Made by a program: the position numbers and the translations under genes. DNA of 64,000 nucleotides from Pseudomonas sp. Bout1 (GTDB lineage Bacteria; Pseudomonadota; Gammaproteobacteria; Pseudomonadales; Pseudomonadaceae). Positions 8,518-19,470 of the stretch are shown here, piece by piece. The notes below the pieces were generated by a model. The model saw only the letters and a program-made list of their open reading frames with translations. It was not told where the DNA came from and did no database searches. Position 1 is the stretch's first letter. The number at the start of each line of letters is the position of its first letter. The stretch spans positions 7,008,001-7,072,000 of the forward strand of contig NZ_JAVIWK010000001.1 of assembly GCF_034314165.1 (NCBI RefSeq), read 5' to 3'.

Positions 8518-9974
8518 GCTTTGTGATACATCGGTGAGAACTCAAACAGGTCCTCGTTGAGCCAGCCCGCAGCGCGCAGAGCGTCGAGGGGAGCGTCATG
8601 TTCGCTAAGCGCTTTAGCCTCTGAGTTTTCCACAGCAGTAGCAATCGGCGATGGGTGATCTTTCGCAAAAATGGTCGGAGATGGGTCTACCGGCTTCTCA
8701 CGGGATACAACGCTTCGAAGCAAGGTGAGGCGATCCTCTCGTGCCAATCCATCGAAAACCATCATTTCGCTCAGCTGATCCTCAATCGGCAGCAAATCGT
8801 CAAACTGTCGCATCCGCTTCGGATCACGGCTACGCAGAGCTGAAAGGGCTGGCTTTAGAATCTGCATTTTTGAGTTGCTTACCTTCACCAGGATCTCGGC
8901 AGTCAAACACTCCGAGCCACTCTGGACCGCATAACGCTGACTCAATACCAGCAGCTTGACCAGGAAATCCGTGACGCCTTGAGTGTGCTCATACAGCGTG
9001 TCAAAAATCTCGTCGGTCAGCTCAGCCGTCTGTTTGCACCACTGATAGCTCCAGAGATTTTCGACCAACAACCGCCACTCCTCATCATCCTTTTCGAATC
9101 GTTTGAATTCGAGCGTACCAGCACCACAAACTCGGCGGGCAGTCCGCATGGCTTCTGAGAACAGGCTAATCGTCGAGTTCGTGCCACTGAAAACCACCGG
9201 GATACCGATGTTGTTTACCAAGTGCAGGAAAAAATTCAGCATGCTCTCCTTACCACCGGTTTTCGCCAGGTGGAGGTTTTGCAGCTCGTCGATCAACAAG
9301 GCGCCGATGAAAAACGTGCTGGCCACCTGCTCCATCTGTTGCAGCGCATCATTGATGTTTCGATGCCGGTAGCGCTTGTGGTAGTCCTTGTCTCCTAGAG
9401 CGTCTCCAACCGCATAAAAAAACTGCTGGCAAAATCCAGCCAGCGATCCATCCCGAGGGCAGTCAAGCTTCAGCCATGTGATTTGGGTATGAACAAACTG
9501 CTTTCCCTCATAGCGCTCATGACGGATTGTCTGTGGATAAAGGCTCAAGATGGCGTGGAGTGCCGTTGACTTGCCAATGCCGCTCAGGCCGACGACCGTA
9601 AACGTTTCTGCAGTGGACTTGAACGCATCGTGGTAACGCTGAGCTCCCGATAAAGAATGCAAATGCCGGACGGTAGCGGGCGACATCGGGTTACGCCCGA
9701 CATACCCTCGACGGATGAGCAGTGAGAACAGGGCCTCCAGTTCCAGATGTAGCAAGAACGGCTGTACGACGGTTCTCAGCCTGTCGATACAGTGAATTCG
9801 AGTGGCTCCTTCGAGCGTCAGCTCTTTCGGATCCACCGGCTGAGGAAAGTTCGAAATCAGTTCAACAGCCGCCGCCTCCGACAATATCGGAGGCAAAGCT
9901 TCGATAAGCGGGTTACCCGCATACTCACTAATGTCCTGTCTGACGTAATTGGCAAACGTCTGTGCACCTTTCAT
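8514..9974 (-). CDS. tnsC: TnsC, AAA+ ATPase regulator of Tn7-like transposition
   Basis: The 486-residue protein has a Walker A motif GLSGIGKST at residues 129-137, Walker B ALLIDELQNL, and a sensor-like region PVVFSGTNS. TnsC links the target-selection protein to the TnsA/TnsB transposase and mediates target immunity. Its ATG (9972-9974) overlaps the tnsB stop, and its stop overlaps the tnsD start, so the tns genes look translationally coupled. The length is somewhat below that of Tn7 TnsC. Confidence 0.94.
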   Translation of the reverse strand: MKGAQTFANYVRQDISEYAGNPLIEALPPILSEAAAVELISNFPQPVDPKELTLEGATRIHCIDRLRTVVQPFLLHLELEALFSLLIRRGYVGRNPMSPATVRHLHSLSGAQRYHDAFKSTAETFTVVGLSGIGKSTALHAILSLYPQTIRHERYEGKQFVHTQITWLKLDCPRDGSLAGFCQQFFYAVGDALGDKDYHKRYRHRNINDALQQMEQVASTFFIGALLIDELQNLHLAKTGGKESMLNFFLHLVNNIGIPVVFSGTNSTISLFSEAMRTARRVCGAGTLEFKRFEKDDEEWRLLVENLWSYQWCKQTAELTDEIFDTLYEHTQGVTDFLVKLLVLSQRYAVQSGSECLTAEILVKVSNSKMQILKPALSALRSRDPKRMRQFDDLLPIEDQLSEMMVFDGLAREDRLTLLRSVVSREKPVDPSPTIFAKDHPSPIATAVENSEAKALSEHDAPLDALRAAGWLNEDLFEFSPMYHKA

Positions 9975-12139
9975 TTTGCCTGTCCTGGCCGAATTCTTTT
10001 GAGCAAATCGATAACCTGAGCGGTGCGCTCACCGGCATATGAATCATGCGCTTTCTGTGTCGTTTCAGATTGAAGTGAAGCTGGCTCCACCCTGACGCCT
10101 TCAGGAACAACCGCATTTTCACGCTCGCGGAGACGTTCTTCTGCGCGGTTCTCGCGGATGTTTCCAGTGGCCTCTGCCTTAGTAGGCGGAGCAGGTTCCT
10201 GTTTTCGTTCTGCGAGCGCGTGACTGATGATCTGGTGGACCTGATCGCTAAGCTGCACACGGCTTTCCAGCTCAGCTCGACGGCGAGTAGGCGGTTTTTG
10301 GCGATAGGCTTCGAGCAGATCAAAAATCTCGTCCGAGCGATAATTCGCGTAACCGGCATCCGATCGTCGAAGATCACAACGGATAAACTGCTTGGCCTCT
10401 CCTTGAATCCAAATGTGTGCCGCAGAGTTCGGATCGAACCAACACTCTATTGACCAAACGCCCCCTTTGCGAGCCTTGGCAAACCAATCTTTCTCTATGG
10501 CCATATCACACACGTAGTGCATGCCGCGAAACATCACTCCGCCCTTTTGAACGGTCGCGCGCTCACGCGGTAAAAGGTGGAGATAAACCAGCTCGTCGGG
10601 ACGTTTGTTGGATTCGATCAGGTCGTTGTCGCAGGCCCAATTCCATATACCGTTAGGCGTAGGTTCTACGCCGTCATTCATCATCGCTTGAGTCAGTCGG
10701 TCAGGCTGTCGATGGTGACGGTTATAGTGGAGCACGCAATTGATGAGGATTTGGGTGAACTCTTTGAGGTTCAGCGTGGCATCGAGCCGGTAATCTCGCT
10801 CGCCGCGCTCTTTGTCCCGCGCAGCTACCCCGCCAGGTAGCCACCTGATACCCGTCAAATCATTCAAAATGCCAAACCGACTTTCTACCATAGGCTTCCA
10901 ATCAGGCCGATAAGGTGGGGCAGTGCCCATCTCAATTCCCAACCCTGAGGATAACCCCTCTGCTGCGAGTGACAGCATCTCTCCCCGGTCGGCGTAAATC
11001 TGGTGGGGCAGGTGGTGACAATTCCAATCATCTGCATTGATGTCAACGCCGTTCTGAGCGCAGAACTCGACTTTGGAGGTAAACGCGTTGAACAGCGCTT
11101 GTCTCGCCCCATTCCAACTAGGGCCCTCCAATCCTACATAGAGACCAGCAATTATTCCGGAGAAACTATCCACTACGATATAAACAACGGGCCGACCAAT
11201 GAGCATCCGTCTAGAGTAGCTGTTGACCAAATAAATATCGGCAATCGTTGCGTCGATTTCGAACTGATGACAGGGTCCACGCAGCCAATCTCGAACGGTA
11301 CCTGAAAGCGGACGGCAATCCTTTAACCACCTCCTCAACCCTTTACGGCCACGCTCGGTTTCAATCTCGTCGAAAAAAATCTGTCCCCAATATTGGAACT
11401 GCCTCAAGCTGGGGAGTTCTGAACCAGGCAACAAACGAAGCTCTTCTTCACTGTTTTTAGAGATGTCTCGAACAGAGTAGAATCGTCTCAACATTTCGTC
11501 ATATGCGCTCGAAATAGATGATTTCTTATCTCTTACATAAAGAGCATATCCAACACGGATGCATCGTTTATCAACTGCACTGAGCATCTTGGAAGGCGAA
11601 GTAAGAACGCCTTGAAATTTAGGCTTTCGCCCTGGTGGCCTGCTCGGATCATATTTTCTATCGGCAACACCTACCGCCGTATAATTATTAAGCAATGAGT
11701 TGCGAACTTGACCATAAAACCAATATCGGTAAAGAAGCCGATAGATCGTTTTCCGCTGGATTCCGAGCTCTGACGCCCGTCTGCTAACAAGCCGGCCTAA
11801 CTCACCTCGTACAAATATTTGTCCCGGGTATTCAGGATCTAATAGAGGGGCGATGACGGCCCACTTTTCGTCCCGGCCTTGCTTGGCTCTCTCATCCAAC
11901 TGTTCCTCAAGCACAAGCATAAACTCGGGCGTGGTGATGGCTGCTGGTTTGGTGTGACCAGACGCTATCGAGCGACGCAGCTCATCCAGACCAACCGCGT
12001 ACGGCTGCCGGGGTGGGTCAGCTAGATCCATCAAAACTGCTAAGTCATGCGTTTCATCCTGGTAAAGGAGCCTGGCTATCGTAGCAATGACCGACAGATC
12101 GGTTACAGGCTCGAAAACGTCATTAACGAGAACAGTCAT
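9971..12139 (-). CDS. tnsB: TnsB, DDE transposase of the Tn7-like element
   Basis: The 722-residue protein has an N-terminal DNA-binding part and a retroviral-integrase-like core. The predicted catalytic residues are D296 (FEIDATIAD), D384 (QIYADRGEM) and E419 (WKPMVESRFG). The intervals of 88 and 35 residues are the same as those known for Tn7 TnsB. TnsB binds the repeats at the transposon ends and carries out 3' strand cleavage and joining. The start ATG overlaps the tnsA stop by 4 nt (ATGA), and the C-terminal tail is polar, as in proteins that contact TnsC. Confidence 0.96.
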   Translation of the reverse strand: MTVLVNDVFEPVTDLSVIATIARLLYQDETHDLAVLMDLADPPRQPYAVGLDELRRSIASGHTKPAAITTPEFMLVLEEQLDERAKQGRDEKWAVIAPLLDPEYPGQIFVRGELGRLVSRRASELGIQRKTIYRLLYRYWFYGQVRNSLLNNYTAVGVADRKYDPSRPPGRKPKFQGVLTSPSKMLSAVDKRCIRVGYALYVRDKKSSISSAYDEMLRRFYSVRDISKNSEEELRLLPGSELPSLRQFQYWGQIFFDEIETERGRKGLRRWLKDCRPLSGTVRDWLRGPCHQFEIDATIADIYLVNSYSRRMLIGRPVVYIVVDSFSGIIAGLYVGLEGPSWNGARQALFNAFTSKVEFCAQNGVDINADDWNCHHLPHQIYADRGEMLSLAAEGLSSGLGIEMGTAPPYRPDWKPMVESRFGILNDLTGIRWLPGGVAARDKERGERDYRLDATLNLKEFTQILINCVLHYNRHHRQPDRLTQAMMNDGVEPTPNGIWNWACDNDLIESNKRPDELVYLHLLPRERATVQKGGVMFRGMHYVCDMAIEKDWFAKARKGGVWSIECWFDPNSAAHIWIQGEAKQFIRCDLRRSDAGYANYRSDEIFDLLEAYRQKPPTRRRAELESRVQLSDQVHQIISHALAERKQEPAPPTKAEATGNIRENRAEERLRERENAVVPEGVRVEPASLQSETTQKAHDSYAGERTAQVIDLLKRIRPGQAK

Positions 12140-12990
12140 GATAATTTCTCCTTCAACGATACTTGGACAGGGCCCGGTGAAACTTCGAAGCCAGGAACTA
12201 GACCAGTAAGGTGGAGAGGAGTGTTAACCAAATCGATTTTCAGTATCTTGTTCCAAACCAGATGAAAGAAAATTGCTTGAGCGTCTATATAGGAAATGGA
12301 CAGAAGTGATGCTATTTTTCTTAGACAGGTGGCCAAGGTCCACGAATATTCCCGGCTGTTTACAAGGCACTCGATAAAACTCGAATGCAACGGCGCTTTC
12401 ATTAAATCACGAGAGAGCTTCGAGTACCTCCTGATTAGTCCAAGATTTTTAATCAAATCTCGTGTAAAAAACTCGTCTGTTACGATTTTCCAATCAACAC
12501 CTTGGCTTTCCCAAAAACGCTTTTCAATTTCAAGTTTTTCAAGCGTTCTTTTACTTCCATTGCCAATTAAATCGGAACGATACTTCACCGTCCTAGCTAC
12601 CGATTTGAAGTTTCCGCTCGGGTCCTTAACAGTTAACAGGAAGTCTGTTGTCATCACATAAGGCAGTGTTGTTCTAGGGTATCTTGGATAGCGTACATCG
12701 ATCGCCGACGCTATCGCTTGCGCACGCTCTGTGGGTAGTAAAGGGTATTGCTCCCGTATATCCACGACGTCTTCAGAAAATTCACACACAAGGAAGTACG
12801 AACGCTCGAGATCTGACAGGAGGTGATGAATCCTCTCGATCTTCACGCCTTGAATCTTGTGCGAACGACCTATCGACGGGACATCTTGTACCCGCAGCCA
12901 AGGCACGTAGCTTGCCCCGGCGCCTTCGCCAAATCCATTTGCAATGTGCCGTTCAATGTCCTGCTGTGATGCAAACTTACGACCTCGCAA
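12136..12990 (-). CDS. tnsA: TnsA, endonuclease subunit of the Tn7-like transposase
   Basis: The 284-residue product is read from TTG 12990, chosen because GAGGAGG (12997-13003) lies 6 nt upstream. The expected catalytic triad is present: E62 (DLERSYF), D116 (TTDFLL) and K136 (RTVKYR), close to the Tn7 positions. TnsA cuts the 5' strands at the transposon ends, which turns TnsB copy-and-paste chemistry into cut-and-paste. It is the first gene of the tns operon and lies closest to the glmS-proximal end. It is more AT-rich than its neighbours. Confidence 0.94.
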   Translation of the reverse strand: MRGRKFASQQDIERHIANGFGEGAGASYVPWLRVQDVPSIGRSHKIQGVKIERIHHLLSDLERSYFLVCEFSEDVVDIREQYPLLPTERAQAIASAIDVRYPRYPRTTLPYVMTTDFLLTVKDPSGNFKSVARTVKYRSDLIGNGSKRTLEKLEIEKRFWESQGVDWKIVTDEFFTRDLIKNLGLIRRYSKLSRDLMKAPLHSSFIECLVNSREYSWTLATCLRKIASLLSISYIDAQAIFFHLVWNKILKIDLVNTPLHLTGLVPGFEVSPGPVQVSLKEKLS

Positions 12991-13150
12991 CCCACGCCTC
13001 CTCAGTCGATGCGGACCGCTTCACCTCGCGCCGAGAAAAAGTCGTAGAAGGACACGACCGGCAAAGCGGCCGTATACAAAACGTTTTCTAGACTACACCC
13101 GCTGAAAGTTGAAGCGATGATTCCAGACCAAAGGGAAAGCCTGGAAAGGA

Positions 13151-13174
13151 AAACCCCCGTAGATACGGGGGTTT
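13151..13174 (-). terminator. Hairpin between glmS and tnsA, probable terminator
   Basis: A perfect 10-bp inverted repeat (AAACCCCCGT, 4-nt loop, ACGGGGGTTT) just inside the transposon end is followed on the minus strand by TTTTCCTTTCC. It would stop glmS transcripts from entering the tns genes. Confidence 0.65.
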
Positions 13175-13180
13175 GAGCCT

Positions 13181-13249
13181 TGTGTCAATCTATGTTCGCC
13201 AGTGTCAAACTTTATTGTTTTGTGTCAATCTTTATTGTTAAAAACCACA
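13181..13249 (-). repeat. Right end of the Tn7-like element with three TnsB-type repeats
   Basis: Three repeats begin exactly 20 bp apart at 13181, 13201 and 13221: TGTGTCAATCTATGTTCGC, AGTGTCAAACTTTATTGTT and TGTGTCAATCTTTATTGTT. Beyond them the element ends with AAAAACCACA, that is, TGTGG read inward. Arrays of about 20-bp TnsB sites at this end are typical of Tn7-like elements. Confidence 0.85.
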
Positions 13250-13254
13250 GGGTT
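13250..13254. other. Predicted 5-bp target duplication at attTn7
   Basis: The bases GGGTT directly outside the transposon end are centred 24 bp past the first base of the glmS stop codon, the insertion point of Tn7-like elements. The matching copy at the other end is outside the window. Confidence 0.6.
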
Positions 13255-13273
13255 TTGGTGGTACTGGTGAGGC

Positions 13274-15106
13274 TTACTCCACCGTCACCGACTTCGCCAG
13301 GTTACGCGGCTGGTCAACGTCGGTGCCCTTCAGCACGGCGACGTAGTACGACAGCAGTTGCAGCGGGATGGTGTAGAGGATCGGCGACAGGGTGTCGTGG
13401 ATGTGCGGCATGTTAATGACGTGGGTGCCCTCGCCATTGGTCATGCCAGCCTTCTCATCCGCGAACACGATCAGTTGGCCGCCACGCGCGCGCACTTCCT
13501 GCAGGTTGGACTTGAGCTTCTCCAGCAGTTCGTTGTTCGGCGCTACGGTCACCACTGGCATGTCGTCATCCACCAGCGCCAACGGGCCGTGCTTGAGCTC
13601 ACCGGCCGGGTAGGCTTCGGCGTGGATGTAGGAGATTTCCTTGAGCTTGAGCGATCCTTCCATCGCCACCGGGTATTGCGCGCCACGGCCGAGGAACAGG
13701 GTGTGGTGTTTGTCGGCAAACAGTTCGGCGACTTTTTCCACGGTGCTGTCCATAGCCAGTGCTTCACCCAGACGGGCCGGCAGGCGGCGCAGTTCTTCGA
13801 CCAGGTGCGCCTCGACACCTTCGCCCAGCGTGCCGCGCACCTGGCCCAGGGACAGGGTCAGCAGCAGCAGGCCCACCAGCTGGGTAGTGAAGGCTTTGGT
13901 AGACGCCACGCCGATTTCGCGACCGGCCTGGGTCAGCAGGGTCAGGTCTGACTCGCGCACCAGGGAGCTGATGCCGACGTTGCAGATCGCCAGGCTGCCG
14001 AGGAAGCCCAGTTCCTTGGCATTGCGCAGGGCGGCCAGGGTGTCGGCGGTTTCGCCGGACTGGGAGATGGTCACAAACAGGGTATCAGGCTGCACCACCA
14101 CCTTGCGGTAGCGGAACTCGCTGGCGACTTCGACCTGGCACGGGATGCCGGCCAGTTCTTCCAGCCAGTAACGGGCAACCATGCCGGCGTGGTAGCTGGT
14201 GCCGCAGGCGACGATTTGCACGTTGCGCACTTTGGCGAACAGCTCGGCGGCTTGCGGGCCGAAGGCTTGCACCAAGACCTGGTTCTGGCTCAGACGACCT
14301 TCCAGGGTGCGTTGCACCACGGCCGGTTGCTCGTGGATTTCCTTTAGCATGAAGTGGCGGTACTCGCCCTTGTCAGCGGCTTCGGCACCGTCGCGGTACT
14401 GCACGGCTTCACGTTCAACGGGCTGGCCGTTGACGTCCCAGATGGACACGCTTTCACGGCGGATTTCGGCAATATCGCCTTCTTCCAGGTACATGAAGCG
14501 GTCGGTGACCTGGCGCAGGGCCAGTTGGTCGGAGGCGAGGAAGTTCTCGCCCAGGCCCAGGCCGATCACCAGTGGGCTGCCACTGCGGGCGGCGACCAGG
14601 CGGTCGGGCTGGCTGGCGCTGATCACGGCCAGACCATAGGCGCCGTGCAGTTCCTTGACGGTCGCCTTGAGGGCGATGGTCAGGTCGCCGAGGTCCTTGA
14701 GCTTGTGGTTCAGCAGGTGGGCGATGACTTCGGTGTCGGTGTCCGAGGTGAAGACATACCCCAGGCCTTTGAGTTGCTCGCGCAGCACTTCGTGGTTTTC
14801 GATGATGCCATTGTGCACAACAGCCAGGTCACCGGAGAAATGCGGGTGAGCGTTGCGTTCACACGGTGCACCGTGAGTGGCCCAGCGGGTGTGGGCGATG
14901 CCCAGACGGCCCACCAGCGGCTCACCGGCCAGTGCTTGTTCCAGTTCGCTGACCTTGCCTGGGCGACGCATGCGCTCCAGCTTGCCAGCATTGGTAAAAA
15001 TCGCCACACCGGCGCTGTCATAGCCGCGGTATTCCAGGCGTTTGAGGCCTTCGAGCAAAATGGCGGTGACGTTTCGTTCAGCGACTGCGCCAACAATTCC
15101 ACACAT
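13274..15106 (-). CDS. glmS: Glutamine-fructose-6-phosphate aminotransferase
   Basis: The 610-residue cytosolic enzyme makes glucosamine-6-phosphate from fructose-6-phosphate and glutamine, the first step of UDP-GlcNAc synthesis. The N-terminus [12 protein letters not shown] carries the catalytic Cys of the glutaminase domain. Two SIS isomerase domains follow, and the C-terminus [13 protein letters not shown] is the conserved sequence read by TnsD at attTn7. The coding end is intact despite the transposon next to it. The start has AGGAGAAAAACC upstream. It lies 10 nt after the DeoR-family gene and is probably cotranscribed with it. Confidence 0.98.
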   Translation of the reverse strand: MCGIVGAVAERNVTAILLEGLKRLEYRGYDSAGVAIFTNAGKLERMRRPGKVSELEQALAGEPLVGRLGIAHTRWATHGAPCERNAHPHFSGDLAVVHNGIIENHEVLREQLKGLGYVFTSDTDTEVIAHLLNHKLKDLGDLTIALKATVKELHGAYGLAVISASQPDRLVAARSGSPLVIGLGLGENFLASDQLALRQVTDRFMYLEEGDIAEIRRESVSIWDVNGQPVEREAVQYRDGAEAADKGEYRHFMLKEIHEQPAVVQRTLEGRLSQNQVLVQAFGPQAAELFAKVRNVQIVACGTSYHAGMVARYWLEELAGIPCQVEVASEFRYRKVVVQPDTLFVTISQSGETADTLAALRNAKELGFLGSLAICNVGISSLVRESDLTLLTQAGREIGVASTKAFTTQLVGLLLLTLSLGQVRGTLGEGVEAHLVEELRRLPARLGEALAMDSTVEKVAELFADKHHTLFLGRGAQYPVAMEGSLKLKEISYIHAEAYPAGELKHGPLALVDDDMPVVTVAPNNELLEKLKSNLQEVRARGGQLIVFADEKAGMTNGEGTHVINMPHIHDTLSPILYTIPLQLLSYYVAVLKGTDVDQPRNLAKSVTVE

Positions 15107-15116
15107 GGTTTTTCTC

Positions 15117-15884
15117 CTAGATGACTGCCGCGCAAATCAGCGTGATGCCGCGGGCTTGAATCTGGTCGCGGGCCTCAGGCGGCAGGCGATCATCGGTAAT
15201 AAGGGTATGGACGCTGCTCCAGGGCAGTTCCAGGTTGGGGATCTTGCGGCCAATCTTGTCGGACTCGACCATCACCACCACTTCACGGGCGACCTCGGCC
15301 ATGACGCGGCTCAAACCCAGCAGTTCGTTGAAGGTGGTGGTGCCGCGCTCCAGGTCAATGCCATCGGCACCGATGAAGAGTTGGTCAAAATCGTAGGAAC
15401 GCAGTACTTGCTCGGCGACCTGGCCCTGGAAGGAGTCCGAATGCGGGTCCCAGGTGCCGCCGGTCATCAACAGCACCGGCTCGTGTTCCAGGTCACTCAG
15501 GGCGCTGGCCACGTGCAGGGAGTTGGTCATCACCACCAGGCCGGGCTGGTGGCCCAGCTCGGGGATCATGGCGGCGGTGGTGCTGCCGCTGTCGATGATG
15601 ATGCGAGCGTGTTCCCGCAAGCGCCTTACGGCCGCACGGGCGATGGCGCGCTTGTAGGCCGAAATGGGCTGGGCCGGGTCGCCGACCAGTTCCTGGGGCA
15701 TGGTGATGGCGCCGCCGTAGCGACGCAGCAACAGGCCGTTACTTTCGAGGGCGGCCAGGTCCTTGCGGATGGTCACTTCCGAGGTTTCGAAACGCTTGGC
15801 CAGTTCGTCCACGCTGACCTCACCTTGCTCGGTGAGCATGGCAAGGATGTTGTGGCGACGTTGGGGTGTATTTCGTTTCGACAT
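15117..15884 (-). CDS. DeoR/GlpR-family transcriptional regulator
   Basis: I chose ATG 15884 ([13 protein letters not shown]) because the upstream extension to TTG 15923 is not typical of the family. The 255-residue protein has an N-terminal winged helix-turn-helix ([20 protein letters not shown]). A C-terminal DeoR sensor domain follows, with the [11 protein letters not shown] and [10 protein letters not shown] motifs that bind phosphorylated sugars. Located between glmU and glmS, it probably senses an amino-sugar phosphate and controls cell-wall amino-sugar synthesis. That target is inferred from context. A repeated TTTCGTTTCGA motif next to its start suggests autoregulation. Confidence 0.9.
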   Translation of the reverse strand: MSKRNTPQRRHNILAMLTEQGEVSVDELAKRFETSEVTIRKDLAALESNGLLLRRYGGAITMPQELVGDPAQPISAYKRAIARAAVRRLREHARIIIDSGSTTAAMIPELGHQPGLVVMTNSLHVASALSDLEHEPVLLMTGGTWDPHSDSFQGQVAEQVLRSYDFDQLFIGADGIDLERGTTTFNELLGLSRVMAEVAREVVVMVESDKIGRKIPNLELPWSSVHTLITDDRLPPEARDQIQARGITLICAAVI

Positions 15885-15907
15885 GGTGATAGTAAGTTTC
15901 GTTTCGA
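15871..15907. promoter_or_regulatory. Repeated operator-like motif at the start of the DeoR-family gene
   Basis: The 11-mer TTTCGTTTCGA occurs at 15871-15881 and again at 15897-15907, flanking the start codon. TTCG/CGAA-rich repeats are typical DeoR/GlpR-family operators, so an autoregulatory site is inferred. Confidence 0.5.
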
Positions 15908-15987
15908 AAGATAACGAAGGCAATCAAAACCTATTAGCGAAAGTTCGTCAAGCAGGAGGATGAATCTTTTGAGCGCCGTTGAACCCG

Positions 15988-16077
15988 TGTGGGAGCTGGC
16001 TTGCCTGCGATGGCGGTGTTTCAGTCAATTAGAGTATCGACTGAAAGGGCCTCATCGCAGGCAAGCCAGCTCCCACA
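15988..16077. repeat. REP doublet (REPIN-like) hairpin
   Basis: A perfect 25-bp inverted repeat (TGTGGGAGCTGGCTTGCCTG... at 15988-16012 and its complement at 16053-16077) flanks a short insert with its own small inverted repeat. The TGTGGGAGCTGGCTTGCC arm is the well-known extragenic palindromic element of fluorescens-group Pseudomonas. It lies between glmU and the DeoR-family gene. Confidence 0.9.
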
Positions 16078-16110
16078 GAGGAACGTGATGCTGGCAGGGC
16101 TGTGGATAAC

Positions 16111-17478
16111 TCAGGTCTTTTTGATTTTTACCGGGCGCTTCCAGCCGTCGATGTTGCGCTGGCGGGCGCGGGCCACTGCCAGTTGGGACTTATCCACATC
16201 CTGGTTGATGGTGGAGCCTGCCGCTGTGTTTGAACCATCACCAATGTTTACGGGGGCAATCAACGAATTGTTGGAGCCGATAAACACGTCTTCGCCAATG
16301 GTCGTCTGGTACTTGTTGGCGCCATCGTAGTTACAGGTAATAGCGCCAGCGCCGATATTGCTGCGCGCACCAATCACTGCATCACCGAGGTAGGCCAGGT
16401 GCCCGGCCTTGGCGTCATCGCCCATCTGTGCGTTTTTCAGTTCTACAAAGTTACCCACATGGGCCCTGGCTCCCAGCACGCTGCCCGGGCGCAAACGCGC
16501 GAATGGGCCAGCATCACTGCCCTCGCCCATCACCGCGCCATCGATATGGCTGTTGGCCTTGATCACTACCCCTTCGCGCAAAGTGCTGTCCTTGATCACG
16601 CAGTTCGGGCCGATCACCACGTTGTCTTCAATGACCACGCGGCCTTCGAGGATCACATTGATATCGATCAGCACGTCGCGGCCCACGGTCACATCACCCC
16701 GCACATCGAACCGTGCCGGATCGCGCAAGGTCACGCCCAGTGCCATCAGGCGGCGGCCTTCACGCAATTGGTAGTGGCGCTCCAGTTCCGCCAGTTGTTT
16801 GCGGTCGTTGGCGCCCTGCACTTCCATTGGGTCGTGGGGCTGCTCGGTGGCAACCACCAGGCCATCACTGACGGCCATCTCGATGACGTCGGTCAGGTAG
16901 TACTCGCCCTGGGCATTGTTGTTGGACAGGCGGCTCATCCAGTCAGCCAGGCGATCGGCCGGCACGGCAAGGATCCCGGTGTTGCCTTCGGTGATGGCAC
17001 GCTGGGCTTCGCTGGCGTCTTTATGCTCGACGATGGCGGCGACCTTGCCGTCAGCGTTGCGCACGATACGGCCGTAGCCGGTCGGGTCGTCCAGCTCGAC
17101 GGTGAGCAGGCCCATCTGGCCTGGCACTACGTGTTTGAGCAGGCGCTGCAAGGTTTCCACTTCGATCAGCGGCACGTCACCGTAGAGGATCAGTACCGTG
17201 TCGGCCGTGATAAACGGTACGGCTTGCGCGGTGGCATGGCCGGTGCCCAATTGCTTGTCCTGCAATACGAAATTCAAGTCATCTGCCGCCAGCCGCTCAC
17301 GCACCACATCGGCACCGTGGCCGATCACCACATGGATGCGCTGTGGATCAAGTTGCCGGGCGCTGTGGATAACATGGCCAAGCATGGAGTTGCCGGCAAC
17401 CGGGTGCAGCACCTTGGGCAGGGCTGAACGCATGCGAGTGCCCTGGCCTGCGGCAAGAATTACGATTTCGAGAGACAT
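16111..17478 (-). CDS. glmU: Bifunctional UDP-GlcNAc pyrophosphorylase / glucosamine-1-phosphate acetyltransferase
   Basis: The 455-residue cytosolic enzyme performs the last two steps of UDP-N-acetylglucosamine synthesis. The N-terminal uridyltransferase domain has [20 protein letters not shown]. The C-terminal part is a left-handed beta helix of hexapeptide repeats ([17 protein letters not shown]), with an acetyltransferase active-site region at NFVELKNA and HLAYLGDA. The gene lies after the atp operon terminator, followed by the DeoR-family gene and glmS, so amino-sugar synthesis genes are grouped. Confidence 0.97.
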   Translation of the reverse strand: MSLEIVILAAGQGTRMRSALPKVLHPVAGNSMLGHVIHSARQLDPQRIHVVIGHGADVVRERLAADDLNFVLQDKQLGTGHATAQAVPFITADTVLILYGDVPLIEVETLQRLLKHVVPGQMGLLTVELDDPTGYGRIVRNADGKVAAIVEHKDASEAQRAITEGNTGILAVPADRLADWMSRLSNNNAQGEYYLTDVIEMAVSDGLVVATEQPHDPMEVQGANDRKQLAELERHYQLREGRRLMALGVTLRDPARFDVRGDVTVGRDVLIDINVILEGRVVIEDNVVIGPNCVIKDSTLREGVVIKANSHIDGAVMGEGSDAGPFARLRPGSVLGARAHVGNFVELKNAQMGDDAKAGHLAYLGDAVIGARSNIGAGAITCNYDGANKYQTTIGEDVFIGSNNSLIAPVNIGDGSNTAAGSTINQDVDKSQLAVARARQRNIDGWKRPVKIKKT

Positions 17479-17538
17479 GAATGGCTACCAATCCTGGGCG
17501 GTCAGACTTAAGACCAAAGAAGTGTTTTGCAAAAAAAG

Positions 17539-17566
17539 AAAAAGGGTAGCCGAGGCTACCCTTTTT
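17539..17566 (-). terminator. Rho-independent terminator of the atp operon
   Basis: The stem GGGTAGCC/GGCTACCC with a 2-nt loop is flanked by A-tracts and T-tracts on both sides, so it could work in both directions. It lies between atpC and glmU. Confidence 0.85.
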
Positions 17567-17593
17567 AATCAATCACACATGAGGCTTGACGGC

Positions 17594-18019
17594 TTAACCG
17601 CCAAACTTCTTGCGGATCTGCTGGACGGTGCGCAGCTGGGCTGCGGCCTCGGCCAGACGTGCAGCAGCAGAACCGTAGTCGAAATCTGCGCCTTTTTCGT
17701 TCAGGGCCTTCTCGGCAGCCTTGACGGCGTCCTGAGCTGCGGCTTCATCCAGGTCGGCGGCACGTTGCACGGTGTCGGCAAGTACCTTGACCATGTTCGG
17801 CTGAACCTCGAGGAAACCACCGGAGATGTAAAACACCTCCCGTTCCCCGCCCAGCTTGGTCAGAGTGATCGGACCAGGCTTCAAGGATGTAATCAATGGC
17901 GCGTGGCCAAAGTTAATACCCAGGTCGCCCAGTTCGCCGTGTGCAATCACACTCTCGATCTGACCGGAGAAGATTTCTCCTTCCGCGCTGACGATATCGC
18001 AATGGAATGTCATAGCCAT
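17594..18019 (-). CDS. atpC: ATP synthase F1 subunit epsilon
   Basis: The 141-residue product starts [19 protein letters not shown], as in other gammaproteobacterial epsilon subunits. An N-terminal beta sandwich (residues 1-85) is followed by a helical C-terminal domain. Epsilon sits in the central stalk with gamma and inhibits ATP hydrolysis. It is the last gene of the operon, 44 nt after atpD and followed by a strong terminator. Confidence 0.96.
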   Translation of the reverse strand: MAMTFHCDIVSAEGEIFSGQIESVIAHGELGDLGINFGHAPLITSLKPGPITLTKLGGEREVFYISGGFLEVQPNMVKVLADTVQRAADLDEAAAQDAVKAAEKALNEKGADFDYGSAAARLAEAAAQLRTVQQIRKKFGG

Positions 18020-18063
18020 CTGCTTGCCTCAACCTGATTAGCGCCCGTTACCGGGCGCCGGAA

Positions 18064-19470
<1,407 letters not shown>

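Larger units (their letters stand above)
1..13249. mobile_element. Tn7-like transposon, glmS-proximal part
   Basis: The segment contains a full tnsA-B-C-D set transcribed in the same direction as glmS, a second TniQ gene and copper-resistance cargo. Its right end (13181-13249) carries spaced repeats and terminates in TGTGG read inward, 22-24 bp downstream of the glmS stop, as canonical Tn7 does at attTn7. The distal end is not in the window, so the element is longer than 13.2 kb. No tnsE-like gene is visible in this part. Confidence 0.92.

Noticed and set aside
1..13249. CRISPR array or cas genes that would make the element a CRISPR-associated transposon
   Set aside because: I saw no regularly spaced repeats and no cas-like proteins in the visible part of the element.
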